A DNA stretch of 64,000 nucleotides from Salinispora mooreana (GCF_000379065.1 NZ_KB900614.1:1200107-1264106); one strand, 5' to 3'. Numbered from the stretch's first letter, positions 15,481 to 24,769 are shown. Notes: a model not told the origin generated them from the sequence alone. Program-made: numbers and translations.

Positions 15481-15633
15481 CTACCTGGTTCCCGGGACGC
15501 CCGCCTCCACGGCTGAGGCGGTCCAGATGAAGTCGGCGAGCTGCGCACCCGAGTCCCAGGCAAAGAGGCTACCGAGCGCGGCCATTACCGCGAAGGCGAT
15601 GACACTTCGCCGGCGACGTGACAGTCCAGACAT
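15481..15633 (-). CDS. Small single-span membrane protein, unknown function
   Basis: 50 residues from ATG 15633 (MSGLSRRRRSVIAFAVMAAL), with GGAG seven bases upstream. Four arginines precede one hydrophobic helix (about residues 10-27), then a short non-basic tail ending GVPGTR. The positive-inside pattern suggests an N-in membrane protein or an uncleaved export signal. It lies 27 bases upstream of the GGDEF-EAL gene on the same strand and may be co-transcribed with it. I do not recognise a family. Confidence 0.6.
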   Translation of the reverse strand: MSGLSRRRRSVIAFAVMAALGSLFAWDSGAQLADFIWTASAVEAGVPGTR

Positions 15634-15778
15634 CGATGAGCTCCTGCCGGGAGGGGATCCGAGAATGTTGCCGGTGTCACGATGGTGCCATATGCGAATC
15701 CGCTGGCAAAGCCGACGATGGACAGATTCGGAAACGACAGATCTATACAAAAGTAACCTTTTGCACCACATAGGAGAT

Positions 15779-15798
15779 GATCAAACTTACCTTTGATC
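15779..15798. promoter_or_regulatory. Inverted repeat between divergent genes
   Basis: GATCAAA at 15779-15785 and TTTGATC at 15792-15798 form a perfect 7-base inverted repeat in a locally AT-rich gap between the small membrane gene (minus) and the gene at 15859 (plus). A possible operator; no regulator is adjacent. Confidence 0.35.
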
Positions 15799-15858
15799 TG
15801 CCGCGAACCCCGACGCAGCATCTGGGTGCGATCCCGCCGTTCATGGGTATTCGATAAC

Positions 15859-16311
15859 ATGCCAAGTCAGAACAGGTCGGTGGATACCGCACATTCCCGG
15901 CCGGCCGGGGTCGATGACGTCACCATCGAAGCACTGGGCGAGTTGAGCGAGGCGTTGGAGACGGTCCACCGGGCACGCGGTCATCTGTATTCGGCACACC
16001 AGCTCATCGGTGGAGCAGATCTCACCCTCGACCGGGCGGTGCGGCTGCTCCGCGAGGCCGGGCACGACGACATGGCCGACCGGGTCGAACACGAGTTACT
16101 GGGCCGCAACGTGCTACCCGGGCGATGGACGTTCCAGGTCGTGGAGGAGTTCGACGACGGCTACTACGCCACGTTCCAGGAGATCGAGCGGGACGCACGG
16201 GACCGCCTGGCCGGCGGGCGGCGGCACATCTACGAGGCGGAGATGAAGCAGCGGCGCCGCACCCACGGATTGCCCGGGCACGAGGCCACGCCGGAGGCGG
16301 GAGTTCCGTAA
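15859..16311 (+). CDS. Conserved hypothetical protein, soluble and helical
   Basis: 150 residues if ATG 15859 (MPSQNRSVDTAHS) is used; an in-frame upstream codon at 15793 would add an implausible basic segment. The sequence is rich in helix-forming residues (LSEALETVHRARGHLYSAHQ, then RDARDRLAGGRRHIYEAEMK), charged, and has no membrane segment or Cys. No strong ribosome-binding site is seen. The composition suits an actinobacterial hypothetical family with a bundle fold, but no function can be inferred. Confidence 0.75.
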   Translation: MPSQNRSVDTAHSRPAGVDDVTIEALGELSEALETVHRARGHLYSAHQLIGGADLTLDRAVRLLREAGHDDMADRVEHELLGRNVLPGRWTFQVVEEFDDGYYATFQEIERDARDRLAGGRRHIYEAEMKQRRRTHGLPGHEATPEAGVP

Positions 16312-16419
16312 CGTGGCTTGGGCGGCAGGGTCGCCGGGCCTGGATACGAGACAGGTCCAGGACGCAGAAGTGGATCACGAAAGCCAGGAACAGCCGTACC
16401 GCGGGGCTACCGTAGGTGC

Positions 16420-17313
16420 GTGACGCTCTCGCTGGCGATCTCGCCCTGCCCCAATGACACGTTCGTCTTCCACGCGCTGGTGCACGGGCAGGTCCCCGGC
16501 GCCCCTGCGGTCACGGTGACCTACGCCGACGTGGACGTGACCAACACGGCGGCCGAGCGGGGTGCGTTCGATCTGGTGAAGGTGAGCTACGCGGCGCTGC
16601 CATGGCTGCTGGCGGACTACCACCTCCTGCCCTGCGGTGGAGCACTCGGCCGGGGATGCGGGCCCCTGGTCCTGACCCGACCCGACCCGATGCTCACCCC
16701 TGCCGCGTCACCCGGGGGCTCGGGCAGCCGGGTGAACAGGGCCCCAGACCGGGCCGACCTCTCCGGGGCCACGGTTGCGGTACCCGGTGACCGGACCACG
16801 GCCTACCTACTCTTCCGGCTCTGGTCGGCCGGGCGGCCACCCGCCCGCATCGAGGTGGTGCCGTTTCACGAGATCATGCCGGGGGTCGCCGCCGGCCGGT
16901 ACGACGCCGGCCTGGTGATCCACGAGGCGCGGTTCACCTACCCCCGGCACGGGCTGACCGCCCTGGTCGACCTGGGCGAGTGGTGGGAGGCCGACACCGG
17001 CCTCCCGATCCCACTCGGCGCGATTCTCGCCCGCCGCGGCAGCGTGGATCCCGAGGCCGCCACCGGGTGGATCCGGGAGTCGGTCCACCGCGCCTGGGCG
17101 GACCCGGCGGCCAGCCGCGACTACGTGCTGTCGTACGCGCAGGAGATGGAGCCCGACGTGGTCGAACGGCACATCGACCTCTATGTGAACGAGTTCACCG
17201 CCGACCTGGGTGAGGCCGGGTACGCCGCCGTCAACGCGCTGCTGGGCCGGGCCACCGACGCCGGCCTGGTGCCTCAGACCTCCAACTCGCGGGCGACCGC
17301 GTGGACCAGCTGA
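16420..17313 (+). CDS. mqnD: 1,4-dihydroxy-6-naphthoate synthase
   Basis: Enzyme of the futalosine route to menaquinone; MqnD converts cyclic dehypoxanthine futalosine to 1,4-dihydroxy-6-naphthoate. 297 residues from GTG 16420 (VTLSLAISPCPNDTFVFHAL), the family's diagnostic N-terminus; the longer frame from 16318 is non-homologous. Further family motifs are GALGRGCGPLVLTRP, VAVPGDRTTAYLLFRL and HEARFTYPRHGL. About 20 extra residues (TPAASPGGSGSRVNRAPDRA) lengthen the loop before VAVPG. Its last 40 bases overlap the oppositely oriented cold-shock gene. Other mqn genes are not in the window. Confidence 0.93.
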   Translation: MTLSLAISPCPNDTFVFHALVHGQVPGAPAVTVTYADVDVTNTAAERGAFDLVKVSYAALPWLLADYHLLPCGGALGRGCGPLVLTRPDPMLTPAASPGGSGSRVNRAPDRADLSGATVAVPGDRTTAYLLFRLWSAGRPPARIEVVPFHEIMPGVAAGRYDAGLVIHEARFTYPRHGLTALVDLGEWWEADTGLPIPLGAILARRGSVDPEAATGWIRESVHRAWADPAASRDYVLSYAQEMEPDVVERHIDLYVNEFTADLGEAGYAAVNALLGRATDAGLVPQTSNSRATAWTS

Positions 17314-17660
17314 GCGATCTTCTGCGCGGTCTTCCGGTCGGGGAACCGGCCTCGGCGTAGGTTCGGCTGCACCTTCGCCTCCAGAACCTTGATCATGTCT
17401 TCGACGAGGCCGTGTAGCTCCTCCGCCGGGCGACGACGCAGCTCCGCCACCGATGGTGGCGCCTCCAACAGCTTGACCCCCATCGCCTGGGCGCCACGAC
17501 GGCTGTCGACCACGCTGAAGTCGACCCGCTGCCCACCCTTGAGGTCGGCGACACCCGCCGGAAGCGCAGCCTTGGGCAAGAACACGTCGCCGCCCTCGTC
17601 ACTGGTGACGAACCCGTATCCCTTGGTCGCGTCGTACCACTTCACTCGACCCGTCGGCAC
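17274..17660 (-). CDS. Cold-shock domain protein with C-terminal extension
   Basis: 128 residues from GTG 17660 (VPTGRVKWYDATKGYGFVTS); AGAGG lies upstream, and the longer GTG at 17684 is the alternative. Residues 1-65 form a cold-shock domain with RNP1 GYGFV; the usual RNP2 VFVH is here VFLP, so one aromatic/His contact is lost. Residues 66-128 form a helical, charged extension (SVAELRRRPAEELHGLVEDM) seen in an actinobacterial CspB-like subgroup. Such proteins bind single-stranded RNA or DNA. It converges on and overlaps mqnD. Confidence 0.9.
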   Translation of the reverse strand: MPTGRVKWYDATKGYGFVTSDEGGDVFLPKAALPAGVADLKGGQRVDFSVVDSRRGAQAMGVKLLEAPPSVAELRRRPAEELHGLVEDMIKVLEAKVQPNLRRGRFPDRKTAQKIAQLVHAVARELEV

Positions 17661-17867
17661 TTGTAAAACCTCTGCTTCGTTCACGACGTCTACTGCTCTA
17701 AGGCTAGCCGGACCGCGGCGTCACGCGCCGCTGGGAATCCAGTGAGATCATCGCGCACCGACGCCACCCCGCCGCGGCTGCTACGGGTGCGGCGGTCACC
17801 GGTGCGTCGGGGCGACTGGCCGACCGAGGGGCGGAGCGGGCACCCGTCGGGCTAGCGTGGAACGACG

Positions 17868-20330
17868 ATGACCAACTCACTCGCCGACCACCTGCGCGCG
17901 CTGCCCGACCCAGCGCTCGCGGCCCTGCTCCAACAGCGGCCGGACCTCGTCGTACCGGTACCCACCGACCTCGCCGCGCTCGCCCTCCGGGCCCAGTCCC
18001 GGGTATCGGTGGCCCGCGTTCTGGACAGCCTGGACCAGTTCACGCTTCAGGTCCTCGACGCCGCCCGGCTCACCCGCGACGCGGCAGCCGACACCACCAG
18101 CCTCGACGTGATCCTCGCCATGGTCGCCGCCAACGCGCGCCCCCCCGACCCGGCCGCCGTCCGCGAAGCGGTGCTACTGCTCCGATCCCGGCTGCTGTTG
18201 TACGGCCCCGACGAACGCCTACACGTGATCGGCGGCATCGACGAAGTCTCCCCGTACCCCGCCGGGCTGGGCCGGCCGGCAGCGGAGCTGGACTCGCGGG
18301 CGGCGGCGCTCTGCGCGGACCCGGCGAAGCTGCGGCGAACCCTGCTCTCGGCACCGCCCTCGGCCCGGGCCATCCTGGATCGGCTCGCCGCCGGCCCGCC
18401 GGTCGGCAGCGTGCCACCGGGGGCGCTACAGGCCCCGCCCCTGGGCGCCGAGGATGCCCTGCCACCGGACCCCACGAACGGCGGCGCACCCACCGGATCA
18501 CCGGTGCGCTGGCTGGTTGACCACCGGCTCCTGGTTTCGGTCACCACCGGTGGGGGCGGCCGGCCCGGGACTGTCGAGCTGCCCCGGGAGGTGGGGCTCC
18601 TGCTCCGCCGGGACACCGGCTCGCTCGGCCCCATGCCCACCGACCCGCCACTGGTCGCGGCCCCACCCCGGGAACCAAAGGCGGTCGACTCGGCCGGGGC
18701 TGGCCAGAGCATGGAGGTGGTCCGCCAGACCGAGGCGCTGCTGGAACAGCTCGCCGCGGAGCCGGCCTCGGTGCTTCGCTCCGGTGGCCTGGGCGTCCGC
18801 GACCTGCGCCGGCTGGCCCGCGCCCTCGGCCTGGACGAACCGACAGCCGCACTGCTGCTGGAGGCGGCACACGCCGCCGGACTGACCGGGGAGTTGGAGG
18901 TGCCCGGGGCCACCACCCCCCGTTCCGGCGCCGAGCAGCAGGTGCTGCCGAGCGCCGGGTACGAGACATGGCGCGCCGGTTCGCTGGCGCAACGGTGGGA
19001 GCAGCTAGCCCACGCCTGGCTGACGATGCCCCGACAACCCGGGTTGGTCGGCCAACGCGACGACCGGGACCGCCCGATCACGGTGCTCTCCCCCGAGGCG
19101 GAACGCGCTGGGGCGCCGATCGCCCGGCATGCGGCGCTCAGTGTCCTCGCCGACCTGGAGCCGGCGACGGCGCCCACCCCGGACGAGGTGTTGGCGCTGC
19201 TGGACTGGCGAGCGCCCCGACGCAGTCGGGGACGGGAGGCGGCACACCGGGAGGTGCTGACCGAGGCGGCCACGCTGGGCGTGACCGGGCTGGGGGCGCT
19301 CACCTCGTACGGGCGGCTGCTGCTCGCCGACACCACCGCCGGCGAGCAGCGGGGCGCTGACGACCCGCTGGGCCTGCACGCCGACGGCGAGCCGTCAACG
19401 GCGGTACGGGCGCTGGACGGGCTGCTACCCGCCCCGGTTGACCACTTCCTGGTGCAGGCCGATCTGACTGTCGTCGTACCCGGGCCGGCTGACCCGACGC
19501 TCGCCGCCGAGTTGGACGTGGTGGCCGAACACGAGTCGGCCGGCGGGGCCAGCGTGCACCGGGTGACCCCGGCGAGTGTCCGGCGGGCGCTGGACGCCGG
19601 CTACTCGGCAGACGACCTACACGGGTTGTTCGCCCGGCGCTCGCGGACCCCGGTGCCGCAGGGGCTCACCTACCTGGTTGACGACGTCGCCCGCCGGCAC
19701 GGCGGTCTGCGGGTCGGCGCCACCGGGGCGTACCTGCGCAGCGACGATGAGGTGCTGCTCGGCGAGGTACTCGCCGACCGCCGGTTGGAGGTGCTGGCGC
19801 TCCGCCGGCTCGCGCCGACCGTGCTCGTCACACCGGGCCCGGTCAACCGCATGCTCGCCACACTGCGCGAGGCCGGCTACGCGCCGGTGCCCGAGGACGC
19901 CACCGGCGCGGCGGTGCTCACCCGACCCAGGACCCACCGGGCGCCGGCGCGCACGCCGGGCACCACCCGGGTCGTTGACCCGCTCGCCGCCCCGAGGCTC
20001 CCGATGCCCCGGCTCCTCGGCATGGTCGAGCAGATCCGGCGGGGTGACGCCGCCACCCGGGCCGCCCGGCAGGCACCGGCGCTGCTCCGCGGCCAGGAAG
20101 GCGCCAGAGCGGCGCACCGCCACACCGACGCGCTGGCCGTACTTCAGCAGGCGGTCCGGGACAAGGCGCTGGTCTGGGTGGGGTACGTCGACGCACACGG
20201 GGCGACCGCCTCCCGGCTGGTCCGGCCGGTATCGATCGGGGCGGGCTACCTACGGGCGGAAGACGAGCGGACCGACATGCTGCACACCTTTGCCCTACAC
20301 CGGGTGGCGGCAGCGGTGCTGGCGGACTGA
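17868..20330 (+). CDS. XPB/Ssl2-like helicase-associated protein
   Basis: 820 residues, Arg/Ala-rich, full length. It has no Walker A or DExH motif, so it is not itself a helicase. Around residues 510-680 (PAPVDHFLVQADLTVVVPGP to TLREAGYAPVPEDATG) it matches the 'helicase conserved C-terminal domain' type found in the protein next to bacterial XPB, equivalent to Rv0862c beside ercc3 in Mycobacterium. The last 60 residues (ALVWVGYVDAHGATASRLVR) are WYL-like, a module that senses ligands or nucleic acid. ATG start at 17868. XPB follows on the same strand after a small opposite-strand gene, supporting a repair role; this is inference. Confidence 0.85.
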   Translation: MTNSLADHLRALPDPALAALLQQRPDLVVPVPTDLAALALRAQSRVSVARVLDSLDQFTLQVLDAARLTRDAAADTTSLDVILAMVAANARPPDPAAVREAVLLLRSRLLLYGPDERLHVIGGIDEVSPYPAGLGRPAAELDSRAAALCADPAKLRRTLLSAPPSARAILDRLAAGPPVGSVPPGALQAPPLGAEDALPPDPTNGGAPTGSPVRWLVDHRLLVSVTTGGGGRPGTVELPREVGLLLRRDTGSLGPMPTDPPLVAAPPREPKAVDSAGAGQSMEVVRQTEALLEQLAAEPASVLRSGGLGVRDLRRLARALGLDEPTAALLLEAAHAAGLTGELEVPGATTPRSGAEQQVLPSAGYETWRAGSLAQRWEQLAHAWLTMPRQPGLVGQRDDRDRPITVLSPEAERAGAPIARHAALSVLADLEPATAPTPDEVLALLDWRAPRRSRGREAAHREVLTEAATLGVTGLGALTSYGRLLLADTTAGEQRGADDPLGLHADGEPSTAVRALDGLLPAPVDHFLVQADLTVVVPGPADPTLAAELDVVAEHESAGGASVHRVTPASVRRALDAGYSADDLHGLFARRSRTPVPQGLTYLVDDVARRHGGLRVGATGAYLRSDDEVLLGEVLADRRLEVLALRRLAPTVLVTPGPVNRMLATLREAGYAPVPEDATGAAVLTRPRTHRAPARTPGTTRVVDPLAAPRLPMPRLLGMVEQIRRGDAATRAARQAPALLRGQEGARAAHRHTDALAVLQQAVRDKALVWVGYVDAHGATASRLVRPVSIGAGYLRAEDERTDMLHTFALHRVAAAVLAD

Positions 20331-20396
20331 ACGCCGGGACTGCTCAGCCCGGGTCGTGGCGGGTAGGCGCCGGTTACGGCGGGAGGTCCCGACGGG

Positions 20397-20633
20397 TCAG
20401 CGCCGGTCGCGGCGGAACGTGCCGACCACCGCAACGACCAGCAGCAGACCAAACGCCGTACCGGCGGTCTCGCCAACCGAGTCCACGAGGCCCTGCCGCT
20501 GCACCAGCAGACCAAACAGGAACCAGCCGAACAGGAGCACCCCGCCGGCCACGTAGGCGACCGTCATACCGGCGGAGACGGGCGGAGCGGGTCTCCGCGG
20601 CGTCTCGGCCATCACGTCCTGGTCGAGGGTCAT
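20397..20633 (-). CDS. Small two-span membrane protein, unknown function
   Basis: 78 residues from ATG 20633 (MTLDQDVMAETPRRP), with GGGGAGG just upstream. Two hydrophobic segments (VAYVAGGVLLFGWFLFGLLV, and GTAFGLLLVVAVVGTF) are separated by a short polar loop; the tail is RRDRR. It lies on the opposite strand between the two XPB-related genes. I recognise no family. Confidence 0.7.
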   Translation of the reverse strand: MTLDQDVMAETPRRPAPPVSAGMTVAYVAGGVLLFGWFLFGLLVQRQGLVDSVGETAGTAFGLLLVVAVVGTFRRDRR

Positions 20634-21057
20634 TCCGTCCTCCCCGCCGTCTTCGAAACTCGAAGGTCCAGGGTGACACCCACAGTGGCCGTGGGCCAGC
20701 ACCTCGACCGGCCGGTCCGGCCCGGGCGTTGCGCCCGCCCCCGTTGGCGACTCCGCCGCCCCGACCGACGCGGGCCCTCCGCCCCCGCCGCCCTCGGCCG
20801 CGGATCGAACGCGTACGCACCGGCGCCGACCAGCGTGACGACCGTGCGGGCAAGGTCCGGAAGGCACCCCGGAGCCAGAAACGTGAGACTCACCCGCGTT
20901 GGCCGTCACCCTGCAAGACGTACCAGCGCCCCGCCAGGTTGCATGGCGCGCGCAAATTCCAGCATCCGGTGCGGAGCGTGCAACACTGGATGGTCGTCTC
21001 GCGGCACGACCGCCCGGGCACGACAGCCGACATCCGAAGATCAAGAGAGGCGCTCAC

Positions 21058-22737
21058 GTGAGTGGTGGACCGCTGATCGTGCAGTCGGACAAGACCCTGC
21101 TGTTGGAGATCGAGCACCCCGATGCGCAGGCATGCCGGTTGGCGATCGCACCGTTCGCCGAGTTGGAGCGCTCACCGGAGCACGTGCACACATACCGGCT
21201 GACCCCGCTGGGACTGTGGAACGCCCGGGCCGCCGGTCACGACGCCGAGGGCGTGGTCAACGCACTGATCACGTACAGCCGCTACCCGGTGCCGCACGCC
21301 CTGCTGGTTGACGTGGCCGAGACGATGGACCGGTACGGCCGGCTACAACTGATCAACGACCCGGCCCACGGCCTGGTGCTGCGGGCCGTGGACCGGGTGG
21401 TGCTGGTCGAGGTCGCCAAGAGCAAGAAGCTCAGCGGGATGCTCGGCCCGAAGCTCGACGACGACACCATCACGGTGCACCCGTCCGAACGCGGGCGGCT
21501 CAAGCAGGCGCTGCTCAAGCTCGGCTGGCCGGCCGAAGACCTGGCCGGGTACGTCAACGGTGAAGCCCACCCGATCGAGCTGGCCGAGGCCGGCGCGGAC
21601 GGCGGGAAGCCGTGGACGCTGCGCTCCTACCAGCGGGAGGCGGTGGAGGCGTTCTGGGCCGGTGGGTCCGGCGTGGTGGTGCTGCCCTGCGGCGCGGGAA
21701 AGACCCTGGTCGGGGCGGCGGCGATGGCCGAGGCGAAGGCGACCACGCTGATCCTGGTGACGAACACGGTGGCGGGGCGACAGTGGAAGCGCGAGTTGGT
21801 GGCCCGCACGTCGCTGACCGAGGCGGAGATCGGCGAGTACTCGGGCGAGCGCAAGGAGATCCGTCCGGTCACCATCGCGACGTACCAGGTGTTGACGTCA
21901 CGACGCGGCGGCGCCTTCACCCACCTGGACCTGTTCGGGGCACGGGACTGGGGTCTGGTCGTCTACGACGAGGTCCACCTGCTGCCCGCACCGATCTTTC
22001 GGTTCACCGCCGACCTTCAGGCCCGTCGCCGGCTGGGGCTGACCGCCACCCTGGTTCGCGAGGACGGCCGGGAGGGGGACGTGTTCAGCCTGATCGGTCC
22101 GAAGCGGTACGACGCGCCGTGGAAGGACATCGAACAGCAGGGCTGGATCGCCCCAGCCAGGTGCACCGAGGTACGGGTGACGCTCACCGAGGCCGAGCGC
22201 ATGGCGTACGCGACGGCGGAGGCCGAGGAGCGCTACCGGATGGCGGCGACCACCCGTACCAAGCTGCCGGTGGTGAAGGCGCTACTCGACCGGCACCCGG
22301 GTGAGCAGACCCTGGTGATTGGCGGGTACATCGACCAACTGCACCAGCTAGGGGAATATCTGGACGCGCCGATCGTGCAGGGGTCCACCACGAACCGGGA
22401 GCGGGAGCGGCTCTTCGACGCGTTCCGCTCCGGTGAGCTGCGCACTCTGGTGATCTCGAAGGTGGGTAACTTCTCGATCGATCTGCCGGAGGCCGCGGTG
22501 GCGGTCCAGGTGTCGGGCACGTTCGGCTCCCGGCAGGAGGAGGCGCAGCGGCTCGGCCGGGTGCTCCGGCCAAAGGCCGACGGCCGGCAGGCGCACTTCT
22601 ACACGGTGGTGTCCCGGGACACGATCGACACCGAGTACGCCGCCCACCGGCAACGCTTCCTCGCCGAGCAGGGGTACGCCTACACGATCGTGGACGCCGA
22701 CGATGTCCTCGGCCCCTCGCTCCCCTCGGTCGACTGA
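21058..22737 (+). CDS. DNA repair helicase XPB
   Basis: Superfamily 2 DNA helicase homologous to eukaryotic XPB/Ssl2, 559 residues. GTG at 21058 (VSGGPLIVQSDKTLL) is chosen because AGAGAGG lies upstream and it matches the N-terminus of bacterial XPB; the frame opens further upstream without sense. The damage-recognition-like N-terminal region is followed by helicase domain 1 with Walker A PCGAGKT, DEVH box (VYDEVHLLP), TAT motif (GLTATLVRED, containing the XPB RED signature) and domain 2 with motif VI QRLGRVLRP. A 22-base-pair terminator hairpin lies 38 bases after the stop. Confidence 0.95.
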   Translation: MSGGPLIVQSDKTLLLEIEHPDAQACRLAIAPFAELERSPEHVHTYRLTPLGLWNARAAGHDAEGVVNALITYSRYPVPHALLVDVAETMDRYGRLQLINDPAHGLVLRAVDRVVLVEVAKSKKLSGMLGPKLDDDTITVHPSERGRLKQALLKLGWPAEDLAGYVNGEAHPIELAEAGADGGKPWTLRSYQREAVEAFWAGGSGVVVLPCGAGKTLVGAAAMAEAKATTLILVTNTVAGRQWKRELVARTSLTEAEIGEYSGERKEIRPVTIATYQVLTSRRGGAFTHLDLFGARDWGLVVYDEVHLLPAPIFRFTADLQARRRLGLTATLVREDGREGDVFSLIGPKRYDAPWKDIEQQGWIAPARCTEVRVTLTEAERMAYATAEAEERYRMAATTRTKLPVVKALLDRHPGEQTLVIGGYIDQLHQLGEYLDAPIVQGSTTNRERERLFDAFRSGELRTLVISKVGNFSIDLPEAAVAVQVSGTFGSRQEEAQRLGRVLRPKADGRQAHFYTVVSRDTIDTEYAAHRQRFLAEQGYAYTIVDADDVLGPSLPSVD

Positions 22738-22774
22738 CCCACCCGATCAGGGTTCGACCACCACACCGTACGCC

Positions 22775-22822
22775 GACAAGGCCCTGAACTCCGCCCGGCC
22801 GGGCGGAGTTCAGGGCCTTGTC
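22775..22822. terminator. Strong bidirectional hairpin after the XPB gene
   Basis: Perfect 22-base arms (22775-22796 and 22801-22822) with the loop GGCC. It can end the XPB transcript. Its core (actccgcccggccggg) matches the terminator at 25215-25249 after the lipoprotein gene, and it lies exactly where the terminator of the adjacent lipoprotein remnant would be. Confidence 0.8.
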
Positions 22823-22823
22823 C

Positions 22824-22885
22824 ATGTCGGAGCGAAACCGGCGGAGAAGGTACTCCTCGTCAGCCCAGAGGTCGAGCGTCAAGGC
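22824..22885 (-). pseudogene. Remnant of an LppX-like lipoprotein gene
   Basis: On the minus strand this stretch reads LTLDLWADEEYLLRRFRSD, nearly identical to VTLDVWIDEEYLLRRFRSD in the intact lipoprotein gene at 25276-26142. Only about 20 codons survive, without start or natural C-terminus, followed by a similar terminator. A third copy of the family that has decayed. Confidence 0.75.
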
Positions 22886-23082
22886 ATAGATCGACCGGAA
22901 AATCCGCAATCTACCCTTTGACGCGGCGCGGCTCTAGCTATCGACCATCCGCGATCACGCTACTGGCTGACGAACCAGGCCATCACCCCCGCCATGGGAT
23001 CCTACCGCCCATTGCCGACGCAATCGACAGAGCTCTACACTTCACCCGCTATCGATATTCGTCGACAGTCAGGACCATGCAT

Positions 23083-24642
23083 ATGCGCAAGCGAAGTCTC
23101 GCCCTGGCCTCCGCCATGACGGTGATCGGCCTGACTCTACCCAGCACGACCGCAGTCGACAGTGCGGCTGGGCGCAGCCTGCCCATCCCCGTCGATCCCC
23201 GCGGTGTCGGACTACAGCCGTTCACGGGTCAGCCGGCCACAGCCCACCCCATCGACACCACGGAGGTGCCGCAACATCCCTTCATGGCCGCCAACGGCAC
23301 CAGCAACATGCATGGCGATGCCTACCAGACCGACACCTACCACAATCCCGGCCCTTCCGGGCGCGATCTGATGGTGAGCAGCCGATTGCAGGGCGGGGTG
23401 TGCCTTACGGTCACCTTCGACTCCAAGGGCCGGATCGTTACGGTCTGCATCACCCCGGGCCAGGCACCTCGGCTACTTCTCCTGGATCCGAACACCCTCG
23501 ACACGATCACCGCCCTGAGCCTGCCTGGTGCCGCCAGCGCCAGCCCCACCGATGCCGTCGGTGGCGCGTACTTCTACCTCGACAACCACGACCAGGCGAT
23601 CATCCCCACCAACACCGGCGAGATCCTGGTCGTCGCCGTCCAGGACGACCGCCTCGTACCCCAACGCAGCTACGACCTCACCCCCGCCATCGGCACCAGC
23701 GGCATCGTGTCGGCCCTGCCGGACTGGTCGGGACTGCTCTGGTTCGCCGCTGAGGACGGCACCGTCGGCACCCTTGACATGACCAATGGCCGGATCGAAA
23801 CGCACGAACTCGACGGTGAGCAGATCACCAACAGCTTCGCCGTGGACGAGTCCGGCGGAGTCTTTGTCGTCAGCGACCACGCGCTCTACCGGTTCGACGC
23901 CGCCCCAAGCGGCCGGCCCGAGGTCACCTGGCGCGCCCCCTACGACCGAGGGAGCCGACAGAAACCAGGCCAGTTCAGCCACAGTAGCGGTACCACCCCC
24001 ACCCTGATCGGCCCGGCGTCTGGACCGGATGGGGGCTACGTGGCCATCACCGACAACGCCGATCCCGCCATGCGAGTACTCGTGTTCGCCCGCGGCAAGA
24101 ACGGGCCGACCGAAGTCTGCGCCCAGCCGGTCTTTCCCGCCGGCACCAGCGCCACCGAGAACAGCCTCGTCGCCGTCGGCGGTGACATCATCGTCGAGAA
24201 CAACTACGGATACCAGTTCGACGGACGGGCGCTACTCAAAGGGCTGGCCGGGGCCAGGCAGCCCGACACGGTGCCGGGTCTGACCCGGATACACGTCGAC
24301 TACCCCGGCCGAAACTGCTCCGTCGACTGGTCCAACACGGTCGAGCGGATCCCGAGTGTGGTCAGCAAGGTCTCGCTGGCCAACGGGCTCCTGTACACCT
24401 ACACCCACCCCTCCGCCGACGAACTGGCGTTCCGCCCCGGCGGCCAGTTGCTTGGACATCCGGACGCGTGGTACCTCACCGCGATCGACGTACGGTCCGG
24501 TGAACGGGTATGGAGCAGGCTGGCCGGAGCCGGACCACTTGTCAACAACCACTACGCCCCGATCTCCATCGGACCCGACGGCGCCGCGTACATCGGTGCC
24601 GTCGGTGGCCTCATCCGCATCGCTGACAACCAGCCCGGATGA
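23083..24642 (+). CDS. Secreted protein, probable beta-propeller
   Basis: 519 residues if ATG 23083 is used (AGGA eight bases upstream); ATG 23077 adds two residues. A signal peptide is evident: MRKRSLALASAMTVIGLTL followed by small residues. The mature part has regularly spaced strand-like segments (GGAYFYLDNHDQAIIPTNTG, LLWFAAEDGTVGTLD, GGVFVVSDHALYRFD, YITAIDVRSGERVWSR-like end), resembling PQQ/YVTN-type propeller blades. No catalytic motif is visible. Likely extracellular binding or scaffolding protein; the fold is inference. Monocistronic. Confidence 0.75.
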   Translation: MRKRSLALASAMTVIGLTLPSTTAVDSAAGRSLPIPVDPRGVGLQPFTGQPATAHPIDTTEVPQHPFMAANGTSNMHGDAYQTDTYHNPGPSGRDLMVSSRLQGGVCLTVTFDSKGRIVTVCITPGQAPRLLLLDPNTLDTITALSLPGAASASPTDAVGGAYFYLDNHDQAIIPTNTGEILVVAVQDDRLVPQRSYDLTPAIGTSGIVSALPDWSGLLWFAAEDGTVGTLDMTNGRIETHELDGEQITNSFAVDESGGVFVVSDHALYRFDAAPSGRPEVTWRAPYDRGSRQKPGQFSHSSGTTPTLIGPASGPDGGYVAITDNADPAMRVLVFARGKNGPTEVCAQPVFPAGTSATENSLVAVGGDIIVENNYGYQFDGRALLKGLAGARQPDTVPGLTRIHVDYPGRNCSVDWSNTVERIPSVVSKVSLANGLLYTYTHPSADELAFRPGGQLLGHPDAWYLTAIDVRSGERVWSRLAGAGPLVNNHYAPISIGPDGAAYIGAVGGLIRIADNQPG

Positions 24643-24688
24643 TTCGCGGTAGTCGCCGAGGCGTGCTGTTCGTCGGCGCATAGTTGAG

Positions 24689-24762
24689 CGGAAGTGCCTG
24701 CCCTGTAAGGAAACCTGTGATTGCGACCCCTACAGGCTTCTCTTCAAGGGGAGGCACTTCCG
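24689..24762. repeat. Inverted repeat between convergent genes (terminator or MITE-like)
   Basis: Arms cggaagtgcct (24689-24699) and aggcacttccg (24752-24762) are perfect over 11 bases, with internal complementary CCTGTA/TACAGG. It may terminate both converging genes; the 74-base length and end arms also resemble a miniature inverted-repeat element. Confidence 0.5.
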
Positions 24763-24769
24763 AGCTACG

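Noticed and set aside
18047..19336. 429-codon minus-strand frame opposite the XPB partner gene
   Set aside because: Ser/Arg-rich shadow frame with no ribosome-binding site.
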